From contig NHZP01000002.1 in assembly GCA_003313425.1 (NCBI GenBank), positions 248,001 to 312,000 of the forward strand: 64,000 nt of DNA. The letters run 5' to 3'. Shown here one piece after another: positions 1 through 10,546 of this stretch. This stretch comes from Pseudopyrenochaeta lycopersici. Lineage: Eukaryota > Ascomycota > Dothideomycetes > Pleosporales > Pseudopyrenochaetaceae. The position numbers were made by a program, and so were the translations under genes. The notes under the pieces are model-generated. The model made no database searches. It was given only the letters and a program-made list of their open reading frames with translations, and was not told the DNA's origin. Each line of letters begins with the position of its first letter. Positions within the stretch are counted from its first letter, which is position 1.

Positions 1-574
1 ATCCCCAGTAGGCAGCATTGTTGCACTACGCCTCTCTTGGACCGCAATTGTAGCCTGTGGAAGAAATCATATCATTTGCATCCTCACAATAAATCATCCA
101 GCGACGAAGACACTAAAAATTCTCCAAATATTGCGTATCTCTTAGTACTTTCTTATTGTATATATAAGTGAGTATCTAACAAGGCGCCCTGGATTGTAGA
201 GGTCGATTTGGGAATTGTAAATGAGTTTCTATTTGCATTTCTCCTCTTCAAACGAGAAATCAATAAACTTCGGGTTTCCCCGTAGTAGGGATGATGACGG
301 CGAGACGGCATTCTGTTCAGCAGGGTACTTCGGGGCTCACTGATTCGGATATTGCTTCTGCATGCTCTACCTGTCCGAGATTTACATTGATTAGGGGATT
401 AAGAGGAAAAGGATTCTCTTAAACCAATGTATTCGCTCCAGCATCTCTCAGACCCACTATCAGACCTCAGCCATCCTCTCGCTACCATAGACCACCTCGT
501 ATCATCTCCCTATGTTAGCAGCAAAGAGCAAGTGCCTTTCGAGTATCTAATCCCCTAAGAAGCCACCTCTAGCA
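1..574. other. Left-edge non-coding stretch
   Basis: I see no convincing reading frame, splice pattern or RNA gene here. The stretch lies just downstream of the stop codon of the first minus-strand gene and may hold its 3' untranslated region. Confidence 0.4.
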
Positions 575-1075
575 CTACACTTTCCCCTCCTTCGCGTCCT
601 CAAAGTGCTTAGCATCCAAAACAATAATCTCATCCGAACTCTTCAGCCACTCGTACATGATAGTTGACAGACCCAACATGGTGCCATTGTAGTAAAGCGA
701 ATCGTGGTAGTCCAAGGCGTGACTGGTATCCGTTGTGTGAAAGCGCTGTTTGCCCGCCTTCCCAATCGCCCACGTCTTGTCCAGCATCACCTTACCGTCG
801 GCCGTGTAGCGGTGGGGTTCGGGGTTCATCAGCGCGTAGACGGCGTTGGTATCCGCCGTCAGCATGTGTTGGGCCAACCTGGACAGGGGAGGCGGACGGA
901 GGGTGGTGTTTTTGGGGCCGATGGGTGGCTGGGCGGACGTGGTATTCTGGTTTTGCGACGTCTGGAGAAGTCAGAAAGGGGGGTTTATTGGAGAGGATCT
1001 TAATGAGTCACGTACAAGATTAGCATTCTCGCTTTGAAATTCGGCGGCAGCTGGGTTTAAGGTGCTGGAACTCAT
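575..1075 (-). CDS. Small hypothetical protein, paralog A of a local pair (148 aa)
   Basis: I do not recognise this family. The model has two exons, 1075-1016 and 961-575, joined by a 54 nt phase-0 intron that starts GTACGT and ends CAG. I chose the ATG at 1075 because exon 1 (20 codons, Ser/Asn/Ala-rich) splices in frame to the long second exon, which has no good in-frame ATG at its beginning. The C-terminal 85 residues carry the block YTADGKVMLDKTWAIG, closely matched in the neighbouring gene at 2110-2669. There is no signal peptide, membrane segment or cysteine pattern, so the product is probably cytoplasmic or nuclear. The shared block is well conserved while the N-termini differ, which suggests the C-terminal part is the functional unit. 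No function can be assigned. Confidence 0.65.
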
Positions 1076-2109
1076 ATTTCCTATTTTCAGTCGCTGTTTG
1101 TAATCGTTTTGGTGCAACGACTCGGGGTTTTTGAGGTGATATCTGATAAAGGAGAAGAGACCGGGGACATCATTTGGCTCTTATAGGAGTGTTGGTGGCT
1201 CCATATACGGGCTGCAGAGTCAAGCTGAGTCTCTAGCAACGACTTGACTGTTTGCGTAAATGTGAGTCTTCGTCTTTTCTGTCATTATAATCATTCTTTG
1301 CTCTGTAGTTGCAGTAAATTTTAGTCCTCTACCAGACTTCACAAATGTGACTACGAGAAAGTTGCTTTTGATGGCAAATCCCCACTTGCGCAGCAGCCTT
1401 GAGTCTTCCCAAAACTCATGCTACTCTGGCAGGAAACGTTTTCTAGAGGCGGAAATTTCCTTGAAAGTACAACGTGCGCTTTATTGGTAGTAGTGTCACT
1501 GAGTAGTGTCACTGGTGCTACATGCTTGAGATTTGCTTGCTCCTTCCTTAGTGTAGCATCTGCACTACCAGAAGAGAAATTTACCAATTAACTTGTTTGC
1601 ACGTTTTACAGTTTCATTACGACTTGGAAAGTCAAGAATACATCATTATAGTTCTTTATATGAAACAGTGCACATTCTGCAGATATCAATTGGCGATTGT
1701 GGAACGCAGAACATTCTGTCATACAGCTGGAGCAGAATTCTACTTTGATTACCCCACCGTCGAATAAATATCAAGAAGTGTTTAGGATAATTTCGCGAGG
1801 CGAATTCTACTTGGCTTACAATTTGAGGATGTTGAGCCAAGATACAAGAAGGGTTTGTATACTCAGGATGGTTTATGGATACATACATCGATGGCAAGAG
1901 GATTAGAATAACACATTCCATATTTATTCCATATCCAATTCGTCTGAATTCTATTACTAGCCGTCCATAGCCTGCATTTTTCTGCACCACGAAAAATCTA
2001 CCAAAATCCACATTTTCATGTAACAGCGGTAGGTGCACCAAATGACAACAAATCGCTGGTTCCTTAGTGTGGTTGCCGAGATTTACGCTCAGAACAAGAA
2101 AGCCAGCCT
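1076..2109. other. Intergenic stretch between the paralogs
   Basis: Only short frames without homology or splice support are present on either strand. It presumably contains the promoter of paralog A and the 3' end of paralog B. I see no repeat or RNA gene. Confidence 0.4.
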
Positions 2110-2669
2110 CTACTTTCGGGGTTTCTGAAATTGACTAGGCTCGAAACTGCGCCATTTATCATTGCTTATCAACCAATTCCAGACCTCGGCGGAAATACCC
2201 ATCTCAAGACCCTTTACGGCGAGAGGATCGGTAGCGCGGAGCTGGTGGAACTCTGGCGAGCCTCTGAAGCGTTTAAGCCCAGCGATGCCAACGGCCCATA
2301 TTTTATCAAGTATGACCTTTTTACCATCGCTGTTGTATTGGGAAAGTTGTGGTTCCATCAATCTAGAGGCGATTGCCTTGAGCTCATCCTCGCTATCGCA
2401 ATCGGGGGCATCCTCTGTACGCAGAATAGGGGCATATAGGCCTGGGCTTGTTGGGGGTCCAACGAGCGCAACCATTGTTAGCTTTGGAGATTCCTTTGGA
2501 GATTCCTCTGGAGATTCCTGGTAGGTTATGATTAGGTATAGTTGCACCTTGCAATGGAAATTCTTACGTCCTTGACAGGCTCTGGTGCTGTTCGCCACGC
2601 GTCTTTCGCGGCAAGCCACTCTCCCTTGACCTGGTTGTTTGACTGGGTGCTTGATTGGCGGCGGCTCAT
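2110..2669 (-). CDS. Small hypothetical protein, paralog B of a local pair (169 aa)
   Basis: The family is unknown to me. Exon 1 is 2669-2568 (34 codons) and exon 2 is 2517-2110, separated by a 50 nt phase-0 intron (GTAAGA...TACCAG). The intron stays open in frame, which makes a naive single-exon reading start too far upstream. The ATG at 2669 begins MSRRQSSTQSNN. Exon 2 opens with three tandem ESPx units encoded by a 12 bp repeat. It then runs through an acidic stretch into the conserved block YNSDGKKVILDKIWAVG near residues 111-127, which aligns with paralog A. The protein ends with a Trp-containing segment (WNWLISND) that corresponds to YEWLKSSD in paralog A. Same strand, same intron phase and adjacent position indicate a tandem duplication followed by divergence of the N-terminus. 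Confidence 0.65.
2482..2517 (-). repeat. Coding 12 bp x 3 tandem repeat (ESP units)
   Basis: Three near-perfect 12 bp units directly follow the 3' splice site of paralog B and encode ESPE-ESPK-ESPK. The unit is in frame, so copy-number changes would add or remove four residues without a frameshift. Confidence 0.8.
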
Positions 2670-3345
2670 TTTTTACTGATTTAATCACACGTATTGATAT
2701 GTTTCGGGGTTGACAAGTGCAAGTAGGGAGATTGGTAAGTGAGGAATTTATAGTGGGGGAGAAGGAACCAGCCTAGTTGGCAGAGTCAGGATGAATGTGT
2801 CACCATTGGGTGCATTTCACTCACAAGTATGACCCAAGTAGTGATGACTAAATACGTAGTTAGGCACTGATGTACAGAGAGTATTTTATTGCTGTCACAG
2901 TTTGTATCTCTCAGAAATGCATCATATACTGGGGAAGAAAGTATATTAACTTTTGCCATAATCAATCATTCTACTTTGTTCTCTTGTTAAGTACTTACAT
3001 GCTAAGCTAATCAAACTCCCTTCGTTGTAGCTTAGACTATCTGTCTCAAAGCCATACGGTTTATATTGATTCTATGACGCCTATCATACCTGACTGGGCG
3101 TGAATTACTACTAATGACTGTGACAATGACTGGGGGAGTGAAAAAATAACCAAATGAGTATGACTTAGAGTATGTGAAGGGCTCAACATATATGTGGAGT
3201 TCTAAAGCGTGCTGACGAGTGAATTGGAGCCTAATCGGGATTTACTGAAGTATGCTTGGAAACAACGATAAATATTACAATATTCAACTTGGCCACAATA
3301 CGAACAGTCCAACCCATCTCAGGAAACAGATTCTGTCCTGGAATT
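2670..3345. other. AT-rich intergenic stretch
   Basis: This is upstream sequence of paralog B on one side and the 3' flank of the HET gene on the other. Frames overlapping its right end run antisense into the HET gene and look like shadows. Nothing else is recognisable. Confidence 0.4.
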
Positions 3346-5238
3346 TCAAACAAGAATGATGGTCTGCATATCACGCTCGACTTTGCGCCAGTGCTTTCTA
3401 CGTTTCGATTTCCAAGCCCGAAAATCATCCAGGGCGTGTTCGTACTGGAAAAAGCCAAGCCTCCGATATGTGCCGACTACATCGCCCTGAGTACCGTTTT
3501 CCGAGTGGGTCGAAAGCAGTTGGAGGACAATTGCCCAGTAAATTATGCCCTTCGGATAGTTGGGACTTGCTGCGATCGGGAGCATTGGATAAGACTGTTT
3601 TGAACTTGGTTGGTCTTGAGAATCATCCCAGGCTAGAACATTCACAGAAGGGATGGTATAACCATGGTCTGCTGCAAATGATCGATTGACGAGCTGCCCA
3701 CGTAGTTTCAGCCTTCCATACCGGATGTTTCCATACGGACTGTCCGCCAGTAGAGGGGATATGTGAACATCAACAACTTCAATTAAAGCATGGTACTTTT
3801 TGAGGAGGCGCGGTAATGCAAATCGGACTGGCCAATTCACTGATACCCAGCTCCACGAAGGCGCATTGGACAAGCGTACTTTGTTCGGAGGCGTCAGTTG
3901 TTGATGGCAGTACCATAGCAAGCCACGAATGAGATCTTTGCTCCATAGTCCGGCACAGTACTTGTTTTTGGCAAAGATGGGTTGCGAACTTCTCGCAACT
4001 GACGAGAGCGCAACTAGCCGATCTTCCGGGTCCGTGAATTTCGACCACGAGTATTGGGCGACAAAAGCAAGCCAATTATCTGGACTCATGACACCTGCAA
4101 CATCTGAAACTCGAAACATTTGCGTGCAATCATGTTCCACAAGTCCATAAGAACAATGTGATGTCTTTTGAGAACATTCCCAAAATATTCCCTTCTCCGT
4201 AAAATGAAGCACCCTTCGTGAAAGGACCCGCTCTTGTTGTACCCAGCCGCGCCTGTTTAAGCCGGATATGTCAACCCATGTTCCCATATTGGGAGGAGAC
4301 ACATGGAGGAAAACGGAAACTTCCTGCCCGCTTTTCTTGAGCTGACGAATCTTGCACTGCTCAGCCAAGACGAGACTGCTTCCGACCTTGGAGAGGAAGC
4401 CATCCTCAGCACTTTCGGCACAAGTGGCGGCGAGTGTGCAAATTGCACCCTGATAGATGATTCCCATGCGGGACCCTTCTGAATTCCAGTCAGTATCGTC
4501 ACCGTATGCGCTCGACTGCACAATGCACAAGGCATCGATCCAAAGGAAGCGTATGTCGAGGGCTCGAGCAGTGAGAATCGCGTCCTTGAAAGTTTGCGGC
4601 AGTTGATCAAAAGGCAGTTCGATGTGCCCAGAGTATGGTGCCTTCAGGATGCAATCATGAATAGCAGAGCCCCAACGATAGCTTAGGGTACAATATTGAG
4701 AACACTGAGCAGAAGTCGCTAAGCCTTGGGAGATCCAATCCTCCACATCAACCACCCAGATGCTTGAACCGTTAGAAAGATCGAGCAAGCGACGTGGAAG
4801 AGCAAGGCGTGGAGCTACATGGGTTTCCCTTGGCGCCCTTTCACAAAACTCGTGAGATGAGAGACAAGCCCTTAACATATCTCTAGACAGAGAAAATGGG
4901 TCATAGTTAGGTTTTAAACAAGGATTTGCGCCCATTGGCTCGCGTGTGGAACAGATGGGCAATATAGTGCCATCATAATCGAGATGAAGCCAACCATTGA
5001 AAGCATCGGATAGTTTTACCTCGTTAGTTAACCGAGCTAGCTCCTTTTCAGAATTCTGATCTGCAATATGCTTGTGGAATAGGGCACAAAGATCGCAGCC
5101 TGATTGCGCAGAACAGACTAGTTCTGCATACGACGACCAGGTCCGAAGCACGGCTGACGGTGGGTACTGACCAGCCGGTAGAGGCGATTCCGTAATCACA
5201 ACCTTTTCCGTGCAGACCGAACAGCGGACCATAATCAT
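3346..5238 (-). CDS. HET-domain (heterokaryon incompatibility) protein, 630 aa, single exon
   Basis: HET proteins take part in fungal non-self recognition and can trigger programmed cell death when incompatible hyphae fuse. The three core motifs are visible: YCTLSYRWGS at about residues 182-191, then LPQTFKDAILTARALDIRFL with WIDALCIVQ to about residue 241, then GIIYQGAICTLAAT at about 259-272. A later RGWVQQERVLSRR motif closes the typical domain. The N-terminus has cysteine pairs (RCSVC and CDLCALF), often seen before HET domains in ascomycetes. The rest lacks recognisable repeats (no WD40, NACHT or ankyrin), so this is the common HET-only architecture. The frame is open throughout without introns. 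Start is the ATG at 5238; the Met two codons later is nearly equivalent. The actual incompatibility role is inferred from the family only. Confidence 0.88.
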   Translation of the reverse strand: MIMVRCSVCTEKVVITESPLPAGQYPPSAVLRTWSSYAELVCSAQSGCDLCALFHKHIADQNSEKELARLTNEVKLSDAFNGWLHLDYDGTILPICSTREPMGANPCLKPNYDPFSLSRDMLRACLSSHEFCERAPRETHVAPRLALPRRLLDLSNGSSIWVVDVEDWISQGLATSAQCSQYCTLSYRWGSAIHDCILKAPYSGHIELPFDQLPQTFKDAILTARALDIRFLWIDALCIVQSSAYGDDTDWNSEGSRMGIIYQGAICTLAATCAESAEDGFLSKVGSSLVLAEQCKIRQLKKSGQEVSVFLHVSPPNMGTWVDISGLNRRGWVQQERVLSRRVLHFTEKGIFWECSQKTSHCSYGLVEHDCTQMFRVSDVAGVMSPDNWLAFVAQYSWSKFTDPEDRLVALSSVARSSQPIFAKNKYCAGLWSKDLIRGLLWYCHQQLTPPNKVRLSNAPSWSWVSVNWPVRFALPRLLKKYHALIEVVDVHISPLLADSPYGNIRYGRLKLRGQLVNRSFAADHGYTIPSVNVLAWDDSQDQPSSKQSYPMLPIAASPNYPKGIIYWAIVLQLLSTHSENGTQGDVVGTYRRLGFFQYEHALDDFRAWKSKRRKHWRKVERDMQTIILV

Positions 5239-5676
5239 AGAAGTTCAGGGTGGACAATGTGGGGCGTTATCGTTGAGAGTGGCTGGAAACGCGTTAGGTG
5301 AGGTGGGATGCTGGGAGCCAAGACGGACTGGCATGGAAGCGAGACATGGCGCGCAGCTTCCTTTAAAGTACCAGTAAACAATAAGTGCCAATCACGACGC
5401 CTAAGAAATTTGCAAATCTGAGAGTCTAGCCTTTGCATTCTGCCATAGGGAGTCTCCAACTATCTAGGCCAAATTTCTATCGACTCCAATAGACCGCAGT
5501 CTACAGACACTGAAGCAATAAAGCAACTTCGCTTTGAGCCATGAAGCAGATCATACAACACCTGTTCACAAGGCGACACATGGTACCTAAACAAAACAAT
5601 TGGACCCAAACCACAACGATGAATGTTGTACATTTCTATCCACTCAAACGCACCTATATACACAGCGAGCGCTCGT
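5239..5676. other. Intergenic stretch between HET gene and HEM14
   Basis: About 440 bp between two minus-strand genes. Short frames on both strands show no homology. It should hold the HET promoter and the HEM14 3' end. Confidence 0.4.
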
Positions 5677-7557
5677 CTATTTTGAATCATCCCTTTTCAG
5701 ATACGTCATGTCACTATGCGGCACGACAATCCAATCACTGCGATCCATGACCTTGTCGAGGCCACAGCTCCTGCTCTTCCAGCCGTCGCCCCTCAGCCCG
5801 CGCGCCAGATTCCAGGCCCCCGTGATGGAATCGTTGACTCCAACGCCGTTGAACTGGTTGCCGACGACGCGGAGGCGACCGTTGTACTCGGTGGTGATGC
5901 CCTGAGCGAAGTCGCGGAGGCGGTCTTCGTAGCCGACTGTGTATTGCGGTATGCAATCTTTGCTAAGGTTGGCACGGTGTGCGATGGGTTCATCGGTGAT
6001 GCCAAGGTGGCGTTTGATGACGCTCTTAGCCATTTCGAGGGCCTCTTCCTCGCTGGGAAATTCTACCCAATCGTTCCACCAGTGACCGCCCATCATGACC
6101 GTGACCCTGGTGCCTTCGGCGGTGTCCTGGCCTTTGATGGCAGAAGAGTCGAAGATGACGCCCAAAGCGCGCTCAGGATTCTGCTCAAAGGGTGCCGATT
6201 GAGGGATCAGATACCCGAAACCTTCTACTGGAAGGAGGTTGGGGTTGGCGAAGTAGAGGTTAACGGTCATGACGGTCACGTAGGGCGTGATATCGTTGTT
6301 GCGGAGAGTGGAGATGGCGAGATCGAAGGTCTCTGTCGTCGAAGACTCATTCTGTCCGACATTAGCGCCTGGCGTTTTTGAAGAAAGACAAGACATACCC
6401 CTGATACGATCTCAACCCCCGTCCCTTCCTTGACCGGCTTGAACGACTGGATTGGAGTCTCGGTCCTAATCTCTACATTGCCCTTCCCCTCCACGTTCTT
6501 CTGGAGCGCCCGTACAAGATGCTGTAGCCCATCCTTGAAAGTGAACATACTGGCTTCTCTCAATTTTTCGGCAAACTCCAGATCCAGATCTATCTCCTCG
6601 TTGAGCGCTTTTGAGACCCCCAGATCATAGGGATGGGCGAGGAGAACCGGCTGTGACCTTTTGTCTTCGATTTGCATCTTAAAGTAGCCACCCAGTGAGC
6701 TCCCGTACCTGCCCTCAAGCTGCCATGGCACGGCAAGTAGTGTCTTTGCACTAAGCTGCCAGATATCACCCGCATAGATGCCGTGAAACACGGCGGACAC
6801 AATGTTGTTCACCGGCCGCTTATCTACCCTTCTTGCCAAGAACGAGCCGATTGTCTCGTCGGTCATGCCTTGTGGCCGTTTCGGCATCAACGGCTCCTTG
6901 AGGACGCCGAGTACTCCATCAAGTAGGCCAGACCACCACAGCGAGAAAAGGTGACCGAAGCTCGGTCGTCCCATAGGCAGTCGAAGTAATTTGTCTTTCA
7001 AGTAGATGTAGCGATTCTGCGCGCCGGGTTCACTTCGTTTCGTGTAAATCACATCCTGGATTAAACCGAGTTCTTGAATCTACCCTTGATTAGCGGCACC
7101 CAGATCAATTGCACAGATAGCATACTAATGCAGCCGTCGGTATCGAATTCCTTAGAGTCCTCGGCCCCAGCTCGAAAAGGATGTCACCACCAGGAACCTC
7201 CACTCTCCTCGACTTGATCCACCCACCCGTCTCTTTCCCCGCCTCAAAGAGGGTAATTTTGCTGTTCGGAAACTCCTTGCTCACAAAATACGCGCTCGAC
7301 AGGCCGGCAATGCCTCCACCCAGCACGGCAATCCGCTCAGGATAGGCTGCGGAGGTGGAGGAATATCGACATGGAGCTGTCCGGCGATGCCATGGCGACG
7401 CGAGGAGCGATTGCCGGAGCAATTGCGCGGGTAGCAGCGGTCGGGCGGCGAGGGTCTTCAATGTCGACTCAATGCGCGGGACATTTCTCTTGAGGCGCAT
7501 TGCCGGAAATAGGGAGCAAAGGGCTGGCGCTGTGGTATACCAGCCATACGATGTCAA
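5677..7557 (-). CDS. HEM14: Protoporphyrinogen oxidase, mitochondrial (about 595 aa)
   Basis: This enzyme oxidises protoporphyrinogen IX to protoporphyrin IX with FAD, the penultimate step of heme synthesis, at the mitochondrial inner membrane. Exons are 7557-7126, 7079-6399 and 6351-5677, with phase-0 introns of 46 and 47 nt; both have a CTAAT branch site. A basic, Arg/Leu-rich leader precedes the FAD motif RIAVLGGGIAGLSS at about residues 75-88, followed by FEAGKETGGW and the family motif FELGPRTLR. The middle has KEPLMPKR and ETIGSFLARRV, and the C-terminal FAD-contact region has NQFNGVGVNDS. The link from SG at the second splice to the strand VTVMTVNLYF is shorter than I expect for the family, though both ends align in frame. 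The start could instead be the Met at residue 20, which would still leave a targeting leader. Confidence 0.9.
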
Positions 7558-7981
7558 AATGTCATTGATGTGAGGTGAGGTTCGAAAAATGTCCGAGCTC
7601 GGCCCGTCATTGATTCAGCCCTACAGACTAAGCTCCATGCACGATGTCATACATGGAGCTAGCACGCCTTCACAAGCCTTTGGTCTGCCACGATAACGTG
7701 CACATGTACAGCGAGATTCAGGAGTGCAGAAAGGGCGGTCGTAAGAAGAAGAACGCGACTCGCAGGCCGCAAGAAACCAAACTTCATTTTCGAAAGGAAA
7801 TTCCCACCAGGTTGACAACCCGGCAATGCCACCCATTGTAACGCCACATTCAGCCATACCCAGAACTATTGTACAAATGCTCCACTGCTGTTCCACAGCA
7901 CAATGTCCGCCGAATGCTAGTTCCACCACACCCCAATGGTATCATGCCAACCATCCACGTCTAGAGTCGTAACGATATCTC
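7558..7981. other. Intergenic stretch between HEM14 and NAB2
   Basis: This 424 bp gap separates two minus-strand genes, so it carries the HEM14 promoter and the NAB2 3' untranslated region. I see no supported gene in it. Confidence 0.45.
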
Positions 7982-9664
7982 TTATAACTGCACATCCACA
8001 GCCTCATTCGCCTGGTTCTGGCCAGGGATGATAAGCTCCTCTTGTTTCTCCTCATCTACGAATTTCCTCTCACTAACATGTTCGCCTTCTTTTGGTGCGA
8101 CCCAAACGTTAGTGTTATTCTTCTTCTGTCCCGGCGCGTGCTTATATACACAGCGGGGGTTCAAGCACGGGTTGAACTTGCACATGATTGTCGAATGTGC
8201 AAAGGTGCAGCCCTCCTTTGTGCAGTCGGCGCCGTTGCGGCAAGGTTGTGCAGTGGGGTGCTTGTACGGGCAGCTGGATGGATCGCGGCAATTGGGCCAG
8301 AACGCGCATTCTTGCTCGGACTGGAACTTTTGTCGCTGTGCTGGGGAGGGATGCTTTCCGACACACTTCTTGTTCTTGCATGCAGCGCCATAGTCGCAGG
8401 TATCGTTCATGTCAACCGGGGTCCCCGGAGGTGCGGCAGGTGACTGGTGAACAAACACGCAGTCTGGGTTAGTACACCGCAGATTGAACTTGCACATTGT
8501 TGATGACGGCTCCGGGCGGGTTGATTCGACTTCCATTCCGTCGCCATGCTCCCCCGATGGGCCATCTGCCATGCTCTCGTCTTGGCCTTCCTTTTTCGTG
8601 AAAGACTTAGCATTTGGGTTCATGCCTCTGTTTTGTGACCGGTCCATGCGCTGATGTAGAGGCTTCTTGGGTCCGTTTCGGTTGTTCTGATTGAAGTTGG
8701 GATTGACAAAGGCTGTTGGTGTGCCACCAGAGAAGATTTGCTGCATCATCTGGGCTTGTTGCTCATACATTTGCATCAGAGCCATCTGCTGTTGCGGATT
8801 CAACATGCCAGGCATGCCGTTCTGGCCGCCCATCTGTGGCATCTGCATTCCAGGCATACCACCGCCCATGGGCATCCCATTCATGCCGTTCATGTTGCCC
8901 TGGCCCATGTTCATGTTGGCGTTGCCCATACCTCGACCGTTCGCCATAGCCTCGATGCCTCGACCGATGTTTTGGCCCCGTGGGCCTTTTGGCACGTCGC
9001 GAGAGTGAGAATTTATCCGGCCAACGCCTCCACCAGCGCCACGAACGCGATGTAATGCAGAGTCGTCGCTACGGTTCATTGATTTATTCAACTGATTCAA
9101 CATCCGTCCGCCGCGTGCCGGGCGTGCTGCTTGGGCGCCGCTTCCATTGCGCATGGCCTTGGGTCCTGTGGGTCTGTATACTGTTAGTGTCTGCTAAACG
9201 CGCTGTGGATAATATCGACGGAACGGATGACGTCTCAAGGGAGACGGAAAGGGGCAAGAAAGTGGAATTTTGACATACATATTACCCGATGCCTCCGCGC
9301 CGCCTTCCATGTCTGTGTCTTGCGCAGATGCCGCGTTGTCGTTGGAGCTGTCCATCTGGTTTTCAATTGAATGCGCGACAGATGCATCGCCGCTTAATTG
9401 CCGCTTCAGGACTTCAATCTGCTCGAATAACCACTGCGCAAACTGCTGGGTCTCGGTGTTCTCTGGCCCCAAGTCGAGTAGGTCGTTTGATAACTCTGCC
9501 GCGACTTGCGCCTCGTTTTTATCGTTGGCAAGCATGAGGAGGATGTACTCGAACAGCGTCGTGTCGTCGCCGCCCGTGGTCCACCCAAACTCGGCGAGCT
9601 TGGGCTGTACAACATGTTGCAGTTGAATCGCGAGAGGCGACTCGTTTGAAAAGTCGACAGCCAT
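7982..9664 (-). CDS. NAB2: Nab2-type nuclear poly(A) RNA-binding protein (525 aa)
   Basis: Nab2 binds poly(A) tails of mRNA in the nucleus and controls tail length and export. Exon 1 is 9664-9279 and exon 2 is 9173-7982, with a 105 nt intron (GTATGT donor, CTAAC branch, TATACAG acceptor) that splits a codon after two bases. The N-terminal 100 residues (from MAVDFSNESPLAIQLQHVVQ) match the PWI-like helical domain of Nab2. A long low-complexity Met/Gly/Asn/Gln region follows, with an RG-rich part (GGRM, GRG), then a Gln-rich patch. The C-terminus has five CCCH zinc fingers with C-x4/5-C-x4/5-C-x3-H spacing, beginning CKFNLRCTNPDCVFVH and ending CKFNPCLNPRCVYKH. Yeast Nab2 has seven fingers, so five is a difference from yeast. 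I chose the internal ATG at 9664 because upstream in-frame sequence does not resemble the family. Confidence 0.92.
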
Positions 9665-10546
9665 GGTGAGGGGCGTCGTTGATGAGAGAAGGCTGTCGTG
9701 CGGAACCCAAGTCGAGGAAAGTGTCAGGGACAAAGAAGGTGGCGAGCGACGCGACTTCCTAAACAACTTTTGTCGCGTTCCCTCGGCTAAAAGATCGTCA
9801 AAGGAGGTCGTGAGTCGTGAAAAGGAGTTGCGCGTGTGAAAGAGGTTGGAACGAGGTTGTGTGGGGAGCAAGTAAATGTTTGGGGAAGGGTTCTGCGTTG
9901 ATGCTATGCTTGGCAATCAAGGCCGGCACTTGCCGCCTGACTAAGAGGCAGTAGAATGTTCTGCCTGGGGCATTTTCACTCTTCCGCCACAACGGAGAAC
10001 ACGAACCACGTGCTGTATATTTCCAACTGAAGTCAACTCGTTTGGTTATCACTGCATTGCAGAATGACTGATTGACGTTCCTAAGAGACCTTCTCGAGAT
10101 ATCTTGTTCGATTTTGTATATTTCTGATTCCCACTAAACAACATTATGCGACCAGGTCATAGCCGTCAATGAGACCACCCAGAGGCTGAGGGAACCGAGG
10201 ATAGGTTCATTCGGTGATGAGGCCATCGTTATAATCAATCTCCTGGGAATACATCAATTGAAATATTGGTCCTCGAGATCTCGGCCATGAATGCCAATCC
10301 ACATCATCCATTGAAGTCCATATTCATCTCGAAATATGTTCTTCGCGGCCTGAGTTTCTTCGCCCCGCTTCAGTTTGCCATGGCTACGCGCTACGAATGA
10401 CCGTGCGAGTCTGGTATGTCGAGCAATTCTGTTAGCGAGCTGTGTACAATTCCAATCTTCCTTACTCTTCATCCATTGGAGGAATTGAATCTGGCACGGC
10501 AACCGACGCGCAGTTATATAATCTAGTATTATATCCACCAAAATTC
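9665..10546. other. Intergenic stretch, NAB2 promoter side
   Basis: This region holds the 5' flank of NAB2 and the 3' flank of the rhodopsin-like gene. An open frame at 10254-10550 on the minus strand overlaps the end of the next gene and shows no family features, so I do not call it. No RNA gene was seen. Confidence 0.4.

Noticed and set aside
5716..6381. 221-codon plus-strand frame
   Set aside because: It is antisense to exon 3 of HEM14, which has clear homology on the minus strand.
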